In this document: in pieces, positions 45,240-56,397 of the stretch
Layout: each line of letters starts with the position of its first letter
How positions within the stretch are numbered: the stretch's first letter is position 1
NCBI RefSeq assembly: GCF_014495845.1
Contig: NZ_CP061080.1
Coordinates: 5,632,001-5,696,000 of the forward strand
Direction: 5' to 3'
From: Aquibium microcysteis
GTDB lineage: Bacteria; Pseudomonadota; Alphaproteobacteria; Rhizobiales; Rhizobiaceae
DNA: 64,000 bases
Notes under the pieces: generated by a model
Databases searched by the model: none
Told to the model about the DNA's origin: nothing
The model's input: only the letters and a program-made list of their open reading frames with translations
Made by a program: the position numbers and the translations under genes

Positions 45240-45314
45240 CGAGGCTGCCGAAAACGATATTTGCGATCTCGCCGCGCATCAGGCCAGCCCGCCGCTATAA
45301 CTGACTCACAAAAA

Positions 45315-45350
45315 GAAGGCCGGCCATTCGCTCGCAACGAAGGCCGGCCA
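45315..45350. repeat. Two direct copies of GAAGGCCGGCCA upstream of the Rep-like gene
   Basis: GAAGGCCGGCCA occurs at 45315-45326 and 45339-45350, a 24-bp period; each copy contains the self-complementary GGCCGGCC. The pair lies 16 bp before the Rep-like gene and 75 bp after the tape-measure stop. It could be Rep-binding repeats or a nicking origin, or simply a hairpin terminator of the structural operon. Confidence 0.4.
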
Positions 45351-45366
45351 AGTGATCGGAGTTCAC

Positions 45367-46362
45367 ATGGACGGTTATAGCAGGTCGTCGGCCGATTGCA
45401 CGGCCGACGAGGAAAAAATTCCTACGTCGGGCAGCGGCTCGACCAGCCGGAAAGTTGACAAAAAAGTAAAGCGGACGCACGCGAAATCTGTGGGTCGCGA
45501 CGCCGCGTTCCGCCCGGTTTTCCAAGCCTTTGTGGCCCTTGACCAAGTTCGCGCGGCCGGGGGGACTTCAGTTACCTACCACACCCCCTCCTACTCCTAC
45601 CCCTACCCCTTCCACTCCACCCTCAACCGACCAACCCACCGGACCGTCCGTCTCAACGCCTCTGTCGTCTCCCACGCCCCTCTGATCACCGAGACCCTCG
45701 ACGACGAAGAGGAAGATCGCACGGCTCGCTTCTGGCACTCGCGTTCCTTCCAGACGGCCCGGACCTATCGCACCCCCGCCGAGTTTCGCGACCTGAGCGA
45801 CGAGTTCGCCGTCGAGTGGTTTCACTACGGTCTTCAGACGCTCGGTCCGACGACAGACTTCACGCTCAACCTGTCGCCGGAGATCGAGGCCAAGGCCAAG
45901 CAGCGACCCGAATGGCTCCTCAGGCGCCTTCGTTACCATCTTCAGAAGGTGCTCGGCAGGAAGCCGGAATTCTGGTTCGCGCTCGAACTCTCCAAGACCG
46001 GCAGGCTCCACATGCACGGCGAGATTCAGGCAGCCCCGGACGAGCTTGAGGCTGTGCGCAAGGCTCTCCGGAAGGCAGGCGGCGAGTGGCCGACGGTTCG
46101 CCAGCACCAAGCGCAGACTCGCCCGAACCCGAGGCTGCCGTGGGCAAACTACAGCGTCAAGGATGCGAACCTCATCAGGCCGTTCAGAGACATCACCCGG
46201 CCGATCAACGGCGACTGGCTCTTCGCCTCCAATGGCGTGAAGCAGGCAGGCCGGGCGATCTATGAGCCGTATCGCGAGCGCGTGGTCGACTTCCTCGCCA
46301 GCCAAGACAAGCCCCGCGCGCCGGCCCGATCGAGGCTCATGCGCCGCATCTGCCCTCTTTGA
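45367..46362 (+). CDS. HUH-endonuclease / rolling-circle Rep-like protein
   Basis: The 331-residue protein has an HUH-type motif RLHMHGEI (His215, His217) in EFWFALELSKTGRLHMHGEI and a candidate nicking tyrosine in NYSVKDANLI (Tyr262, with Lys265). This arrangement is typical of rolling-circle replication initiators. The N-terminal 120 residues are low complexity (Ser/Thr/Pro-rich). The ATG at 45367 follows CGGAG at good spacing. In an integrated phage-like element it could replicate the excised circle or act as a relaxase-like nickase. No primase or helicase is present. Confidence 0.7.
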   Translation: MDGYSRSSADCTADEEKIPTSGSGSTSRKVDKKVKRTHAKSVGRDAAFRPVFQAFVALDQVRAAGGTSVTYHTPSYSYPYPFHSTLNRPTHRTVRLNASVVSHAPLITETLDDEEEDRTARFWHSRSFQTARTYRTPAEFRDLSDEFAVEWFHYGLQTLGPTTDFTLNLSPEIEAKAKQRPEWLLRRLRYHLQKVLGRKPEFWFALELSKTGRLHMHGEIQAAPDELEAVRKALRKAGGEWPTVRQHQAQTRPNPRLPWANYSVKDANLIRPFRDITRPINGDWLFASNGVKQAGRAIYEPYRERVVDFLASQDKPRAPARSRLMRRICPL

Positions 46363-46661
46363 CTCACAAGAGGCTCAGGATTCGCGTTGGCCCTTCTCCG
46401 GCCCCTGAGCGCCCGGCGCACCTTGAGGCCATCAGGCGGGCTCTACAGGCCGTTTCTGACGATGCCCGGCGAACTCGCCGCGCCCGGCCGCTTCCATGAC
46501 CGCGCCATGCATGATCTCAAGCCGCCGGCGAGCTTTGTGGAAGTATAAATTCAGTCAGTGCTGACCGATTACTTTCGGCTTCGAGCGATTGTTTGATTTT
46601 TTCTGTTGCAATCTCAGTCCTTATGATTCAAGAAGCTCCGGCAAATCAACAGGAGCACCTA

Positions 46662-47012
46662 ATGCACTCTGCACTATACATGCCGGCCGAGCGCTATGCG
46701 TTCGCCGTCGGTTCCCTCACGGCCATCATGCGCATGCGCATCCGCGACGTCGAAGAGCGCCGCGACATGATCCACGCGTGCATGCGCACGGTCGGCATCG
46801 ACACCGGCGCCTGGTTCATCGCGGACGGCCGGACGCACCCGGAGCACTACGGCGAGCTTCTCGAAGCCCTGCTTGCCGTCGAGCCGTCACCCTTCTCCGG
46901 CGAGATCGATCCTTGCGCGGTCAAGTTCGTGCTCGGCGAAGTCGGCGACGTGTGGCCGGATTGGCTCATGGCGGAGGATCACGACGGAAATCGGCCCCGG
47001 CTAAGTGCCTGA
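46662..47012 (+). CDS. Hypothetical protein of the element
   Basis: The 116-residue product from the ATG at 46662 (MHSALYMPAERYAF, after AGGAG) is soluble and helical, with MRMRIRDVEERRDMIHACMR, DTGAWFIADGRTHPEHYGEL and a C-terminal WPDWLMAEDHDG. I do not recognise it. The 299-bp space before it (46363-46661) holds a lower-GC segment and no gene I can support. Confidence 0.55.
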   Translation: MHSALYMPAERYAFAVGSLTAIMRMRIRDVEERRDMIHACMRTVGIDTGAWFIADGRTHPEHYGELLEALLAVEPSPFSGEIDPCAVKFVLGEVGDVWPDWLMAEDHDGNRPRLSA

Positions 47013-47167
47013 ATCAACAGGCATTCTCATTTGCCTGAATTTGCCTGTTTTTTTCCTACGCGAAATGTGACCAATGGGCATTCCCGAACGACGCGCACCC
47101 TGACCCGGCCGGCTCAACCTAGCCGGCGCGGCTTTGCGCGTTGTCGGCCAACCGGAGAGGAGCACCG

Positions 47168-48121
47168 ATGACCGACTACACCCCGAAGAACAATTTCGAC
47201 CTCAGCAACGACGAAATCAAAGAACTCTTCGACGATCTTGAATTCGGCGACGACACGCCGGAAAACGATCTCGACCTCAGCGAAGACGACGTGAACGACA
47301 CCCTTTGCGATCTGGACCTCGGCGACGTCGCGCCGGCCCCGACCGTCAAGCCGATCGTGGAGGCGGCCCCTGTTAAGGACCTGCCGGCGATCATCGCTGC
47401 ACCCGTGGCAGCCGCAGACTTCGACCGCTTCGACTACAACGGCGTCGCGCCGGACGTCGCGAAGGCTGCCCGCGCGGCCGCTACGAAGATCAGGAGCCTG
47501 ATTCAGGCGAGCATCATTAAGGCGGGCGGCGAGCTTCTGGCAATCAAGGCCAAGCTGGAACATGGCCAGTTCGGCCCTTGGCTCGACGCCGAATTCAGCA
47601 TGACGGAGCGCACGGCGCAGAACTACATGAGTGCCTTCGAACTCGCCTCCAAATACGAATCGGTTTCGGTTCTGCCGCCCGCCACGCTCTACCGTCTGGC
47701 GGCCCCGAGCACGCCCGAGGACGTGAGGGTGGACATCGTCGCGGCCATCGCCCGCAACGAGATTCCGTCGGCTGATGAAGTGCGCTCGCTTATCGACAAA
47801 GGGAAGGCCGCGCGCGCGGCTGAAAGGAAGGCCGCTGCCGAGGCCAAGCGCGCTGCGAAGGAGACGCCGGAAGAAGCCGCACGTCGGGCCAAGTTGGCGC
47901 AACGCGAAGAGAAGAAGCGCCAGAAGAGGGAGGACGAGAAGGCGGCAAGGGAGGCGGCGGCTCAGAAGGCTGCAGATGATGCGGTGCAGCTTCTGGTCAG
48001 CCGGTTCACCGACGTCGAATTGCTGACCTTCTGCAACGCTCGACGTATCGCCGACTACCGGTTCGATGAAGCACTGAAGCTCGTTGAGATCGCCGCTGAA
48101 GCTCTGGTTGAGGTCGGCTAG
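47168..48121 (+). CDS. DUF3102-family protein
   Basis: The 317-residue protein has an acidic N-terminus with three DLS-type repeats (about residues 9-60), a conserved middle (IIKAGGELLAIKAKLEHGQF, then FSMTERTAQNYMSAFELASKY, LPPATLYRLAAP) matching DUF3102, and a long Lys/Arg/Glu/Ala coiled coil (220-275). DUF3102 proteins are common on phages and mobile elements and look like DNA-binding or partition-type proteins. The start follows GAGAGGAG. Confidence 0.75.
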   Translation: MTDYTPKNNFDLSNDEIKELFDDLEFGDDTPENDLDLSEDDVNDTLCDLDLGDVAPAPTVKPIVEAAPVKDLPAIIAAPVAAADFDRFDYNGVAPDVAKAARAAATKIRSLIQASIIKAGGELLAIKAKLEHGQFGPWLDAEFSMTERTAQNYMSAFELASKYESVSVLPPATLYRLAAPSTPEDVRVDIVAAIARNEIPSADEVRSLIDKGKAARAAERKAAAEAKRAAKETPEEAARRAKLAQREEKKRQKREDEKAAREAAAQKAADDAVQLLVSRFTDVELLTFCNARRIADYRFDEALKLVEIAAEALVEVG

Positions 48122-48151
48122 CTGCCGCTCGACGCGATGACGTTCAGGAGT

Positions 48152-48171
48152 CCGCCGAGTCTACTCGGCGG
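48152..48171. terminator. Hairpin CCGCCGAG-TCTA-CTCGGCGG after the DUF3102 gene
   Basis: A perfect 8-bp stem with a 4-nt loop lies 30 bp after the DUF3102 stop. There is no clear T-run after it, so it may be a weak terminator. It separates the phage part from the AT-rich two-gene cargo. Confidence 0.4.
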
Positions 48172-48262
48172 GCCCGAACCACTGATAGCGGCGCAACTAT
48201 CGATTGGCATGTCCGGAACTAAACAGTAGCATGGATGGGGGCGATTGCGGGGAGAACGCACT

Positions 48263-49132
48263 ATGGCGCGTAAGGTTAAGATATCTGCTTCGGCTTTGAA
48301 CGTTCGACTGCATCCACATTCACCAGATATCTACATGAAGTGGCTACGCTCCATATACTCGAATCGGCTAGTTTCGCAGGTGCATGGTGACAGATACGCG
48401 ATGGTATCCAGTATCGATGGCACCGGAGCTTCAAACAATATATTAACTGGTGCGATAACTACTTTCGTCAAACTAGATGGTGACGGAAATTGGTTTAATG
48501 CGGCTCAGATGAGTGAAGCGACAGAAGAAGACATTTCTGAAATCAATATTCCGCGCAACCTATTTCCGAATGCGGCGGCATTTTATTTCTATATGGATGC
48601 TGAAGAGCATAAGATATACTTTCAGACATACTCTAAAGGAAAGTATCTTACAGCTAATTCGGCGTTGAGATTTTTTAACGGATTGGCGACGCAGGCGCCT
48701 ATCGCCAGTGTGTTTGGGCAAGCAAAGATTAGCATTGTTCAAGATAAATCTTCGCTTGAATATATGTTTAGCATAAAGAAAATAAAAGAGATCAATATTC
48801 GTATATCAAAACCGAATACTGATATATTCGACGAGGATTTTGAAGCAAACATTGAGAAGCATCTGGATGGAACAAATAGCAGGGAGATAACTATTTCTTA
48901 CCGAGCAGAGTCAAATAGTTCGATAAAGCCCGACGATGATATAAATAAAATAAGTAAAGTGGCTTTAGAAAATGGTTTTGTTGAGGTGAAAGGTCGTGAT
49001 GATCAAGGGGCGGTCCGTCTTAATAGCGAGGACTATCCTAAGCAGCTGCAAGATCGCTACGACCCTGAAGAGCAGAGCGAAAGGGCTGCATTCTTCAGGT
49101 TGATCCCAGCTCGTAAGAAGGCGAACAACTGA
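48263..49132 (+). CDS. Uncharacterised soluble protein, possible DUF4747-type; RexA-analogue candidate
   Basis: From the ATG at 48263 (after GGGGAG) the protein has 289 residues and no signal or membrane segment. Features are ALNVRLHPHSPDIYMKWLRS, NILTGAITTFVKLDGDGNWF, FPNAAAFYFYMDAEEHKIYF and a later INIRISKPNTD. The first part recalls DUF4747, which I cannot confirm. The coding DNA is clearly more AT-rich than the phage genes, a sign of separate acquisition. The next gene, 2 bp later, encodes a small four-helix membrane protein. Soluble sensor plus membrane effector is the RexA/RexB layout, but no sequence homology is claimed. Confidence 0.55.
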   Translation: MARKVKISASALNVRLHPHSPDIYMKWLRSIYSNRLVSQVHGDRYAMVSSIDGTGASNNILTGAITTFVKLDGDGNWFNAAQMSEATEEDISEINIPRNLFPNAAAFYFYMDAEEHKIYFQTYSKGKYLTANSALRFFNGLATQAPIASVFGQAKISIVQDKSSLEYMFSIKKIKEINIRISKPNTDIFDEDFEANIEKHLDGTNSREITISYRAESNSSIKPDDDINKISKVALENGFVEVKGRDDQGAVRLNSEDYPKQLQDRYDPEEQSERAAFFRLIPARKKANN

Positions 49133-49134
49133 TC

Positions 49135-49707
49135 ATGCTCGGTTGGTTCAAGCCATGGCGCACCCTCTTCATATGGCTGAACCGCTATCGACGCGCTTAC
49201 GGCGGTATCCGAGGCATGCTCCAGTCGCCATTCTTTGGCTTGGCGATCTTGATTACCGCCGCTAGTTACTCGCTTTGGCTTGAGCCCAAATGGGTTGCGA
49301 AGGCCGAGAGCCTTATTCCCAGTCTTCTCGGCTTCAGCCTTGGAACGTATGCGATAATCTTCAGCATAATAAGTGGGCGCCTCAAGCAAGCGCTGCGTCA
49401 GGTAAAAGCTTCTCATGGCATCAATTATCTCGAAGCTATTAATGCGATATTTTTCCACTACATACTTGTTCAAGTATCATGTCTAGTATGGACAATATTA
49501 TATCAGTCTAGCTTTATATACGATCTTTTTGTAAAAATATCAGTTTATTATAATGAAGCAATTGTCATATTTGTTTATGTAAAACTCGCTGGTTCTTTTA
49601 TTGGATGTTTTCTACTGGTGTATTCAGTCATATTAATGATAGCGGCGGCGATGGCTGTTTATCGTTTGGCGATCATCGTCGACCCTTCCGAACAGAAAAA
49701 TGGCTAA
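49135..49707 (+). CDS. Four-helix membrane protein paired with the upstream gene; RexB-analogue candidate
   Basis: The 190-residue protein has about four hydrophobic helices: roughly 33-50, 60-80 (SLLGFSLGTYAIIFSIIS), 103-124 (NAIFFHYILVQVSCLVWTIL) and 153-178. The N-terminus is positively charged, suggesting it stays inside. It lies 2 bp after the soluble partner, shares its AT-rich composition and must be co-translated. A small membrane effector that depolarises the cell upon infection would fit. I do not recognise its family. Confidence 0.55.
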   Translation: MLGWFKPWRTLFIWLNRYRRAYGGIRGMLQSPFFGLAILITAASYSLWLEPKWVAKAESLIPSLLGFSLGTYAIIFSIISGRLKQALRQVKASHGINYLEAINAIFFHYILVQVSCLVWTILYQSSFIYDLFVKISVYYNEAIVIFVYVKLAGSFIGCFLLVYSVILMIAAAMAVYRLAIIVDPSEQKNG

Positions 49708-50183
49708 GCGCGCCTTCTGTTCATCAACCGACACGCCAGTTCACGGTCTTGCCAGCGCGTGGCAAAAGTCTCCGAGACCTCAAACCAACTGTTGTCTATA
49801 CCCGCGCCATGATTCGCGCCCATGCAAGAGCACTGACACTCATGTCCAGTTGCTTCCATGCAGGCGCGTGCGCAGATCTCATGTTCTCGGTATGGCTGTA
49901 TGACGTAGACGGCGCCGTGAGTCTCAAGTGATCGGTTGACGAGATCAGTGAACCAGGTTTTCGGCAATTCCCAGTAGTTCTTACCGTCACCACCGATCCA
50001 TCGCGGCTTCGAACCGCGGCTCCTGATCTTCGACAACCACTCGCGATTGCCCTCTGAGAATGGCAGACGCATTCGGATTTTCTGACCCTTGCCGTCTCGA
50101 CGCAAGACGACAGGAATAGCGTGTTGATTCCAGATTGCTCGTAGCCTTGGCTCGTAATCGATGGAGTAATTGTTGCTGGCCAC
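49704..50183 (-). CDS. Conserved cysteine-rich hypothetical protein
   Basis: From a GTG at 50183 the product has 159 residues; a TTG at 50261 would add 26. It reads RRDGKGQKIRMRLPFSEGNR, then WLSKIR, PRWIGGDGKNYWELPKTWF and VIQPYREHEICARACMEATG followed by HECQCSCMGANHG. The Cys and His cluster near the end suggests a metal site, and the middle W..P...W pattern recurs in bacterial hypothetical proteins. It is convergent with the membrane-protein gene and overlaps its stop by 4 bp. Function unknown. Confidence 0.6.
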   Translation of the reverse strand: MASNNYSIDYEPRLRAIWNQHAIPVVLRRDGKGQKIRMRLPFSEGNREWLSKIRSRGSKPRWIGGDGKNYWELPKTWFTDLVNRSLETHGAVYVIQPYREHEICARACMEATGHECQCSCMGANHGAGIDNSWFEVSETFATRWQDRELACRLMNRRRA

Positions 50184-50311
50184 GGCTCCTGTCTCCCATG
50201 GCGTGTTCAAATAGTAGATTGTCAGTTGTGATCGACTCAAGCAAGCGCGACAACCCGACAACCATCTCTAGATAAAGCTTGAGCGAGCCCAATAACAGAG
50301 GGATTCGCTCA

Positions 50312-50518
50312 ATGTTTAACACATACCCGGAAAACTGGCCTGATCAGGCTGACTTGTTCGATGACTACCTTGCCGGTCTTGAAGCGGCCCTCGATGAGGT
50401 CGGAGGAATCGCGCGGTCAGGTGATGACAAAAGCGTGACACGGATGCGTGAGCCGGAAAAGTGTTCCGGTTGCCTCGACGTCAAAAATGCTAAGCCATTG
50501 TTTATAAACGGAAAATAG
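50312..50518 (+). CDS. Small hypothetical protein next to attR
   Basis: The 68-residue product from the ATG at 50312 (MFNTYPENWPDQADLFDDYL) is acidic. It has a CSGC motif near residue 49 and a short charged tail ending five bases before the attachment site. It could be a small regulatory protein of the element. Coding status is uncertain. Confidence 0.4.
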   Translation: MFNTYPENWPDQADLFDDYLAGLEAALDEVGGIARSGDDKSVTRMREPEKCSGCLDVKNAKPLFINGK

Positions 50519-50522
50519 AAGC

Positions 50523-50539
50523 TGGCTGGGGCGCCTGGA
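50523..50539. repeat. Attachment site attR within tRNA-Gln
   Basis: This 17-bp sequence, TGGCTGGGGCGCCTGGA, is the 3' end of the intact tRNA-Gln gene and is identical to attL at 32272-32288. The element joined here restores the tRNA, as usual for tRNA-targeting integrases. Confidence 0.88.
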
Positions 50540-50597
50540 TTCGAACCAGGGAATGGCGGTACCAAAAACCGCTGCCTTACCGCTTGGCTACGCCCCA
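50523..50597 (-). tRNA. tRNA-Gln (anticodon TTG)
   Basis: The 75-nt gene folds into a cloverleaf. The acceptor is TGGGGCG/CGCCCCA, the anticodon stem is GCGGT/ACCGC with loop TTTTGGT (anticodon TTG), the T arm is CCTGG-TTCGAAT-CCAGG, and CCA is encoded at the 3' end (50523-50525). It decodes CAA/CAG. The 3' end is the integration site of the phage-like element. Confidence 0.95.
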
Positions 50598-50831
50598 TGA
50601 CCGTGCCGCGATGCGGCGCGTTATATGGCTCCGCCCTGCCTTGCGCAATATCCCTGCGACGGTTGGTGGCACACCTCCGGCGGACCCGGGCCGGCGGCAA
50701 GCCGGCCGGAGTCGTGCCCGCGACCGGGGCGCGCCTGCCGCCGCAAAGTGGCGGCGTCTGTTCTTTTGCGATGGAAATGCGCCCGTCGAGCCTCTAACAC
50801 GCGTCTTGTGCACTGCAATGGAGGACTGGCC

Positions 50832-53506
<2,675 letters not shown>

Positions 53507-53507
<1 letters not shown>

Positions 53508-53569
53508 GGAGTAGGGAGTAGGGAGTAGGGAGTAGGCGGCAGGCAGTCGGCAGTCGGCAGTCGGCAGTC
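53507..53569. repeat. Heptamer repeats (GGGAGTA)4 and (GGCAGTC)4 at the ppdK stop
   Basis: GGGAGTA occurs four times in a row at 53507-53534, the first G being the last base of the ppdK stop codon. GGCAGTC occurs four times at 53542-53569. The same two heptamers, or their complements, occur after three other genes in the window. Confidence 0.85.
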
Positions 53570-53584
53570 GGAAACCGCCGCCGC

Positions 53585-54294
53585 CTCTTTCCTCTCCCCC
53601 CGGAACGGGGGGAGAGGTGGCCCGGGCGAAGCCCGGGACGGTGAGGGGGGCCTTGGGCCGCCCGCCTTGTCGTGAGGCCCGGGACGGAGTGGGGGCCTTG
53701 CAGCGCTTCAGCCCCATCGGAGCGGCGGACGAACGAGCGCCACCGGCGCCGCCGCCTGTCGGCTACGCCATGCTGCCGCGGACCTCGAGGGCACGGCCAA
53801 GCACCCCCTCACCGTCTCGGGCTTCGCCCGATCCACCTCTCCCCCTGCCCGGGGGAGAGGAACCGCAGCTCCGGCCTCGCGCCCGACATACGGGGCATGA
53901 GGGAGAACGACCACCGCCGCTTCTTTCCTCTCCCCCCGCAGGGGGGAGAGGTGGCCCGGGCGAAGCCCGGGACGGTGAGGGGGCCTTGCAGCGCTTCAGC
54001 CCCATCGGAGCGGCGGACGAACGAGCGCCACCGGCGCCGCCTCTTTCCTCTACCCCCGCAGGGGGGAGAGGTGGCCCGGGCGTAGCCCGGGACGGTGAGG
54101 GGGCCTTGCAGCGCTTCAGCCCCATCGGAGCGGCGGACGAACGAGCGCCACCATCGACCCGCCCGTCCTCCAACCCCATGCTGCCGCAGACCTCGAGGTC
54201 ACGGCCAAGCACCCCCTCACCGTCTCGGGCTTCGCCCGATCCACCTCTCCCCCTGCCCGGGGGAGAGGAACCGCAGCTCCGCCGTCCCCCCCGC
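53585..54294. repeat. Repeat-rich spacer: several copies of a palindromic element
   Basis: This 0.7-kb spacer between ppdK and htpG contains at least five copies of the CCTCTCCCCC/GGGGGAGAGG element, near 53590, 53805, 53930, 54060 and 54205, in both orientations. A CTTGCAGCGCTTCAGCCCCA unit also recurs at about 53697, 53986 and 54106. Some segments are direct duplications. No gene is supported. Confidence 0.75.
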
Positions 54295-56187
54295 CTACGC
54301 CCCGCCGATGCTCCGCTCCACCAGCCGCGACAGGCGCTGCGAGAAGGCCTTCGCGTCGAGCGGCTTGTCGCCGTCGAGCACGCGCGCCTCGTCGTAGAGC
54401 AGATGCGCGACGTCCTCCCGAAGCGCGGGGTCGCCGTCGCCGAGCGCAGCCAGCGCGCGGATGCGGGCGCTGGCGGTGTTGATCTCGAGCACCGGCCGCG
54501 ACGCGTGGTCGAGGCGGCCGGCCGCGCCGAGCAGCCGCTCGATCTGGCGGTCGGGGCCGCCCTCCGGCGCCACCAGGCACACCGCGCTCTCGGTCAGCCG
54601 GTCGGAGGCGCGCACGTCGGAGACGGCCTCGCCCAGCGTCGCCTTCACGAAGGCGATGAAGCCCGCCATCGCCGGCGGCGTCTCCGCGTCCGGCGTCTCC
54701 GCGTCGTCCGGCCGCGCGATGCCCGACAGGTCGGCCCCGCCCTGGGTGACCGACTTCAGCGGCTTGCCGTCGAAATTCTCGACCATCGTCACCCAGAAGC
54801 TGTCGACCGGATCGGTGAGGAGCAGCACCTCGACGCCCCGCGCGCGGAACCCTTCGAGCTGCGGCGAGGCTTCGAGACGGGCGCGGTCGTCGCCGGTCAT
54901 GTAGTAGAGCGCCGTCTGGCCCTCCTTCATCGCCGCCACGCAGTCGGCGAGGCTGCGCCAGCCCTCGCCCGAGGCGGTCGAGCGGAAGCGGGCGAGCTTC
55001 AGCAGCTGCTCGCGGCGCTCGAAATCCTCGTAGAGCCCCTCCTTGAGCACGACGCCGAAATTCTCCCAGATCTTCGCATAGGCCTCCGCGTCGCTATCGG
55101 CGAGCTTGCCGAGGTCGGACAGGATGCGGTTCGTCACGCCCTTGCGGATCGCCGCCATCAGCGGGCTGTCCTGGATCATCTCGCGCGACAGGTTGAGCGG
55201 CAGGTCGGCCGAATCGACGAGGCCGCGCACGAAGCGCAGCCAGCGCGGCAGGAGGTCGGCCTCGTCGGTGATGAAGACGCGGCGCACGTAGAGCTTCATC
55301 CGCCCCTTGCGGTCCTGGTCGAACAGGTCGAACGGGCGCGAGCCGGGCACGAAGGCGAGCGCGCCGTATTCGTGCCGCCCCTCGGCGCGGAAATGGATGG
55401 TCGCCGCCGGCTCGTCATACTGGCCCGAGACGCCGCGGTAGAAGTCGGCATACTCCTCCGGCGTGATCGCGCTCTTCGGCTTCGTCCACAGCGCCGTGCC
55501 GTCGGCGACGTCGCGGGGCGCCGCGTCGGGCGTGTCGCGGAGCGCGATCGGCACCGGCACGTGGCCGGACTGCTCCTTGATCAGCTGCTCCAGCCGGTAG
55601 GCCCTGGTGTAGCCGTCGGCATCCTCCATCAGATGCAGCACCACGCGCGTGCCGCGCGCCGGCGCCTCGGCGGCGTCGGCCGGTGCGATCTCGTAGGAGC
55701 CCTTGCCGTCCGACGACCAGCGCCAGGCCTCCGCGCTGCCGGCCCGCCGCGTCAGCACGTCCACCTTGTCGGCCACCATGAAGGACGAGTAGAAGCCGAC
55801 GCCGAACTGGCCGATCAGCTCCGCCCCCTCGCCGGATTTCGCCGCCGCGACGCGCTCCATGAAGGCGCGGGTGCCGGAGCGGGCGATGGTGCCCAGCGCC
55901 TCCACCAGCTCGTCGCGGCCCATGCCGATGCCGTTGTCCTCCACCACCAGCCGCCGCGCGTCGGCATCCGCCGTGATGGTGATCGAAGGCTTGGCGTCGT
56001 CGCCGAGCAGCCCGGGGTGCTGCGTCGCCTCGTAGCGCAGCTTCTCGCAGGCGTCGGCGGCGTTGGAGATCAGCTCGCGCAGGAACACGTCGCGGTCGGA
56101 ATAGACCGAATGCACCATCATGTGCAGCAGGCGGGCGACGTCGGCCTCGAAGGATCGGGTTTCGGCTTCTTGGATGTCTGTGGTCAT
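54295..56187 (-). CDS. htpG: Molecular chaperone HtpG (Hsp90)
   Basis: The 630-residue protein has the Hsp90 N-terminal ATP site with FLRELISNAADACEKLRY, VVEDNGIGMGRDELV and IGQFGVGFYSSFMVADKV. The middle domain has LYVRRVFITDEADLLPRWL and VDSADLPLNLSREMIQDS, and a C-terminal dimerisation domain follows. The length matches the family. It is a cytosolic ATP-dependent chaperone. The start is the ATG at 56187 (MTTDIQEAETRSFEADV). No heat-shock promoter was identified by eye. Confidence 0.96.
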   Translation of the reverse strand: MTTDIQEAETRSFEADVARLLHMMVHSVYSDRDVFLRELISNAADACEKLRYEATQHPGLLGDDAKPSITITADADARRLVVEDNGIGMGRDELVEALGTIARSGTRAFMERVAAAKSGEGAELIGQFGVGFYSSFMVADKVDVLTRRAGSAEAWRWSSDGKGSYEIAPADAAEAPARGTRVVLHLMEDADGYTRAYRLEQLIKEQSGHVPVPIALRDTPDAAPRDVADGTALWTKPKSAITPEEYADFYRGVSGQYDEPAATIHFRAEGRHEYGALAFVPGSRPFDLFDQDRKGRMKLYVRRVFITDEADLLPRWLRFVRGLVDSADLPLNLSREMIQDSPLMAAIRKGVTNRILSDLGKLADSDAEAYAKIWENFGVVLKEGLYEDFERREQLLKLARFRSTASGEGWRSLADCVAAMKEGQTALYYMTGDDRARLEASPQLEGFRARGVEVLLLTDPVDSFWVTMVENFDGKPLKSVTQGGADLSGIARPDDAETPDAETPPAMAGFIAFVKATLGEAVSDVRASDRLTESAVCLVAPEGGPDRQIERLLGAAGRLDHASRPVLEINTASARIRALAALGDGDPALREDVAHLLYDEARVLDGDKPLDAKAFSQRLSRLVERSIGGA

Positions 56188-56397
56188 GGGAGAACACTCG
56201 ATCTGCAGGGTGAGTCGGGAATGGGCAACAGATGGCCGCAACCGGCGCGGTCTTCAAGACGGCCGCCGCGCCGGATGCTTCAGTCCGTCCGGCCGGCGCC
56301 GCTCCCTTCTTTCGTCCGCTCTGTCCACGCCCCCTCCGGCCGGCGTTAGACTTCACCGATCCGGCGGGACCGTCCGGCCGGGAGAGGAGAGACGGGC

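Larger units (their letters stand above)
32272..50539. mobile_element. 18.25-kb integrated phage-like element at tRNA-Gln
   Basis: The element is bounded by 17-bp direct repeats, with the integrase at the left end and intact tRNA-Gln at the right. It encodes integrase, portal, fused protease-capsid, connector, HK97-gp10-like, tail-terminator and head-closure proteins, terminase small and large subunits, two tail-chaperone-like proteins, a tape measure, an HNH-like protein, a methyltransferase-like protein and an HUH Rep-like protein, followed by AT-rich cargo. No repressor, excisionase, lysis, tail-tube, tail-tip or fibre gene is recognisable. It may be a defective prophage, a capsid-encoding satellite or a GTA-like element. 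Confidence 0.85.

Noticed and set aside
53617..56349. Plus-strand open frame of 910 codons through repeats and antisense to htpG
   Set aside because: It starts in repeat DNA and continues opposite a clear htpG; no protein motif is present.
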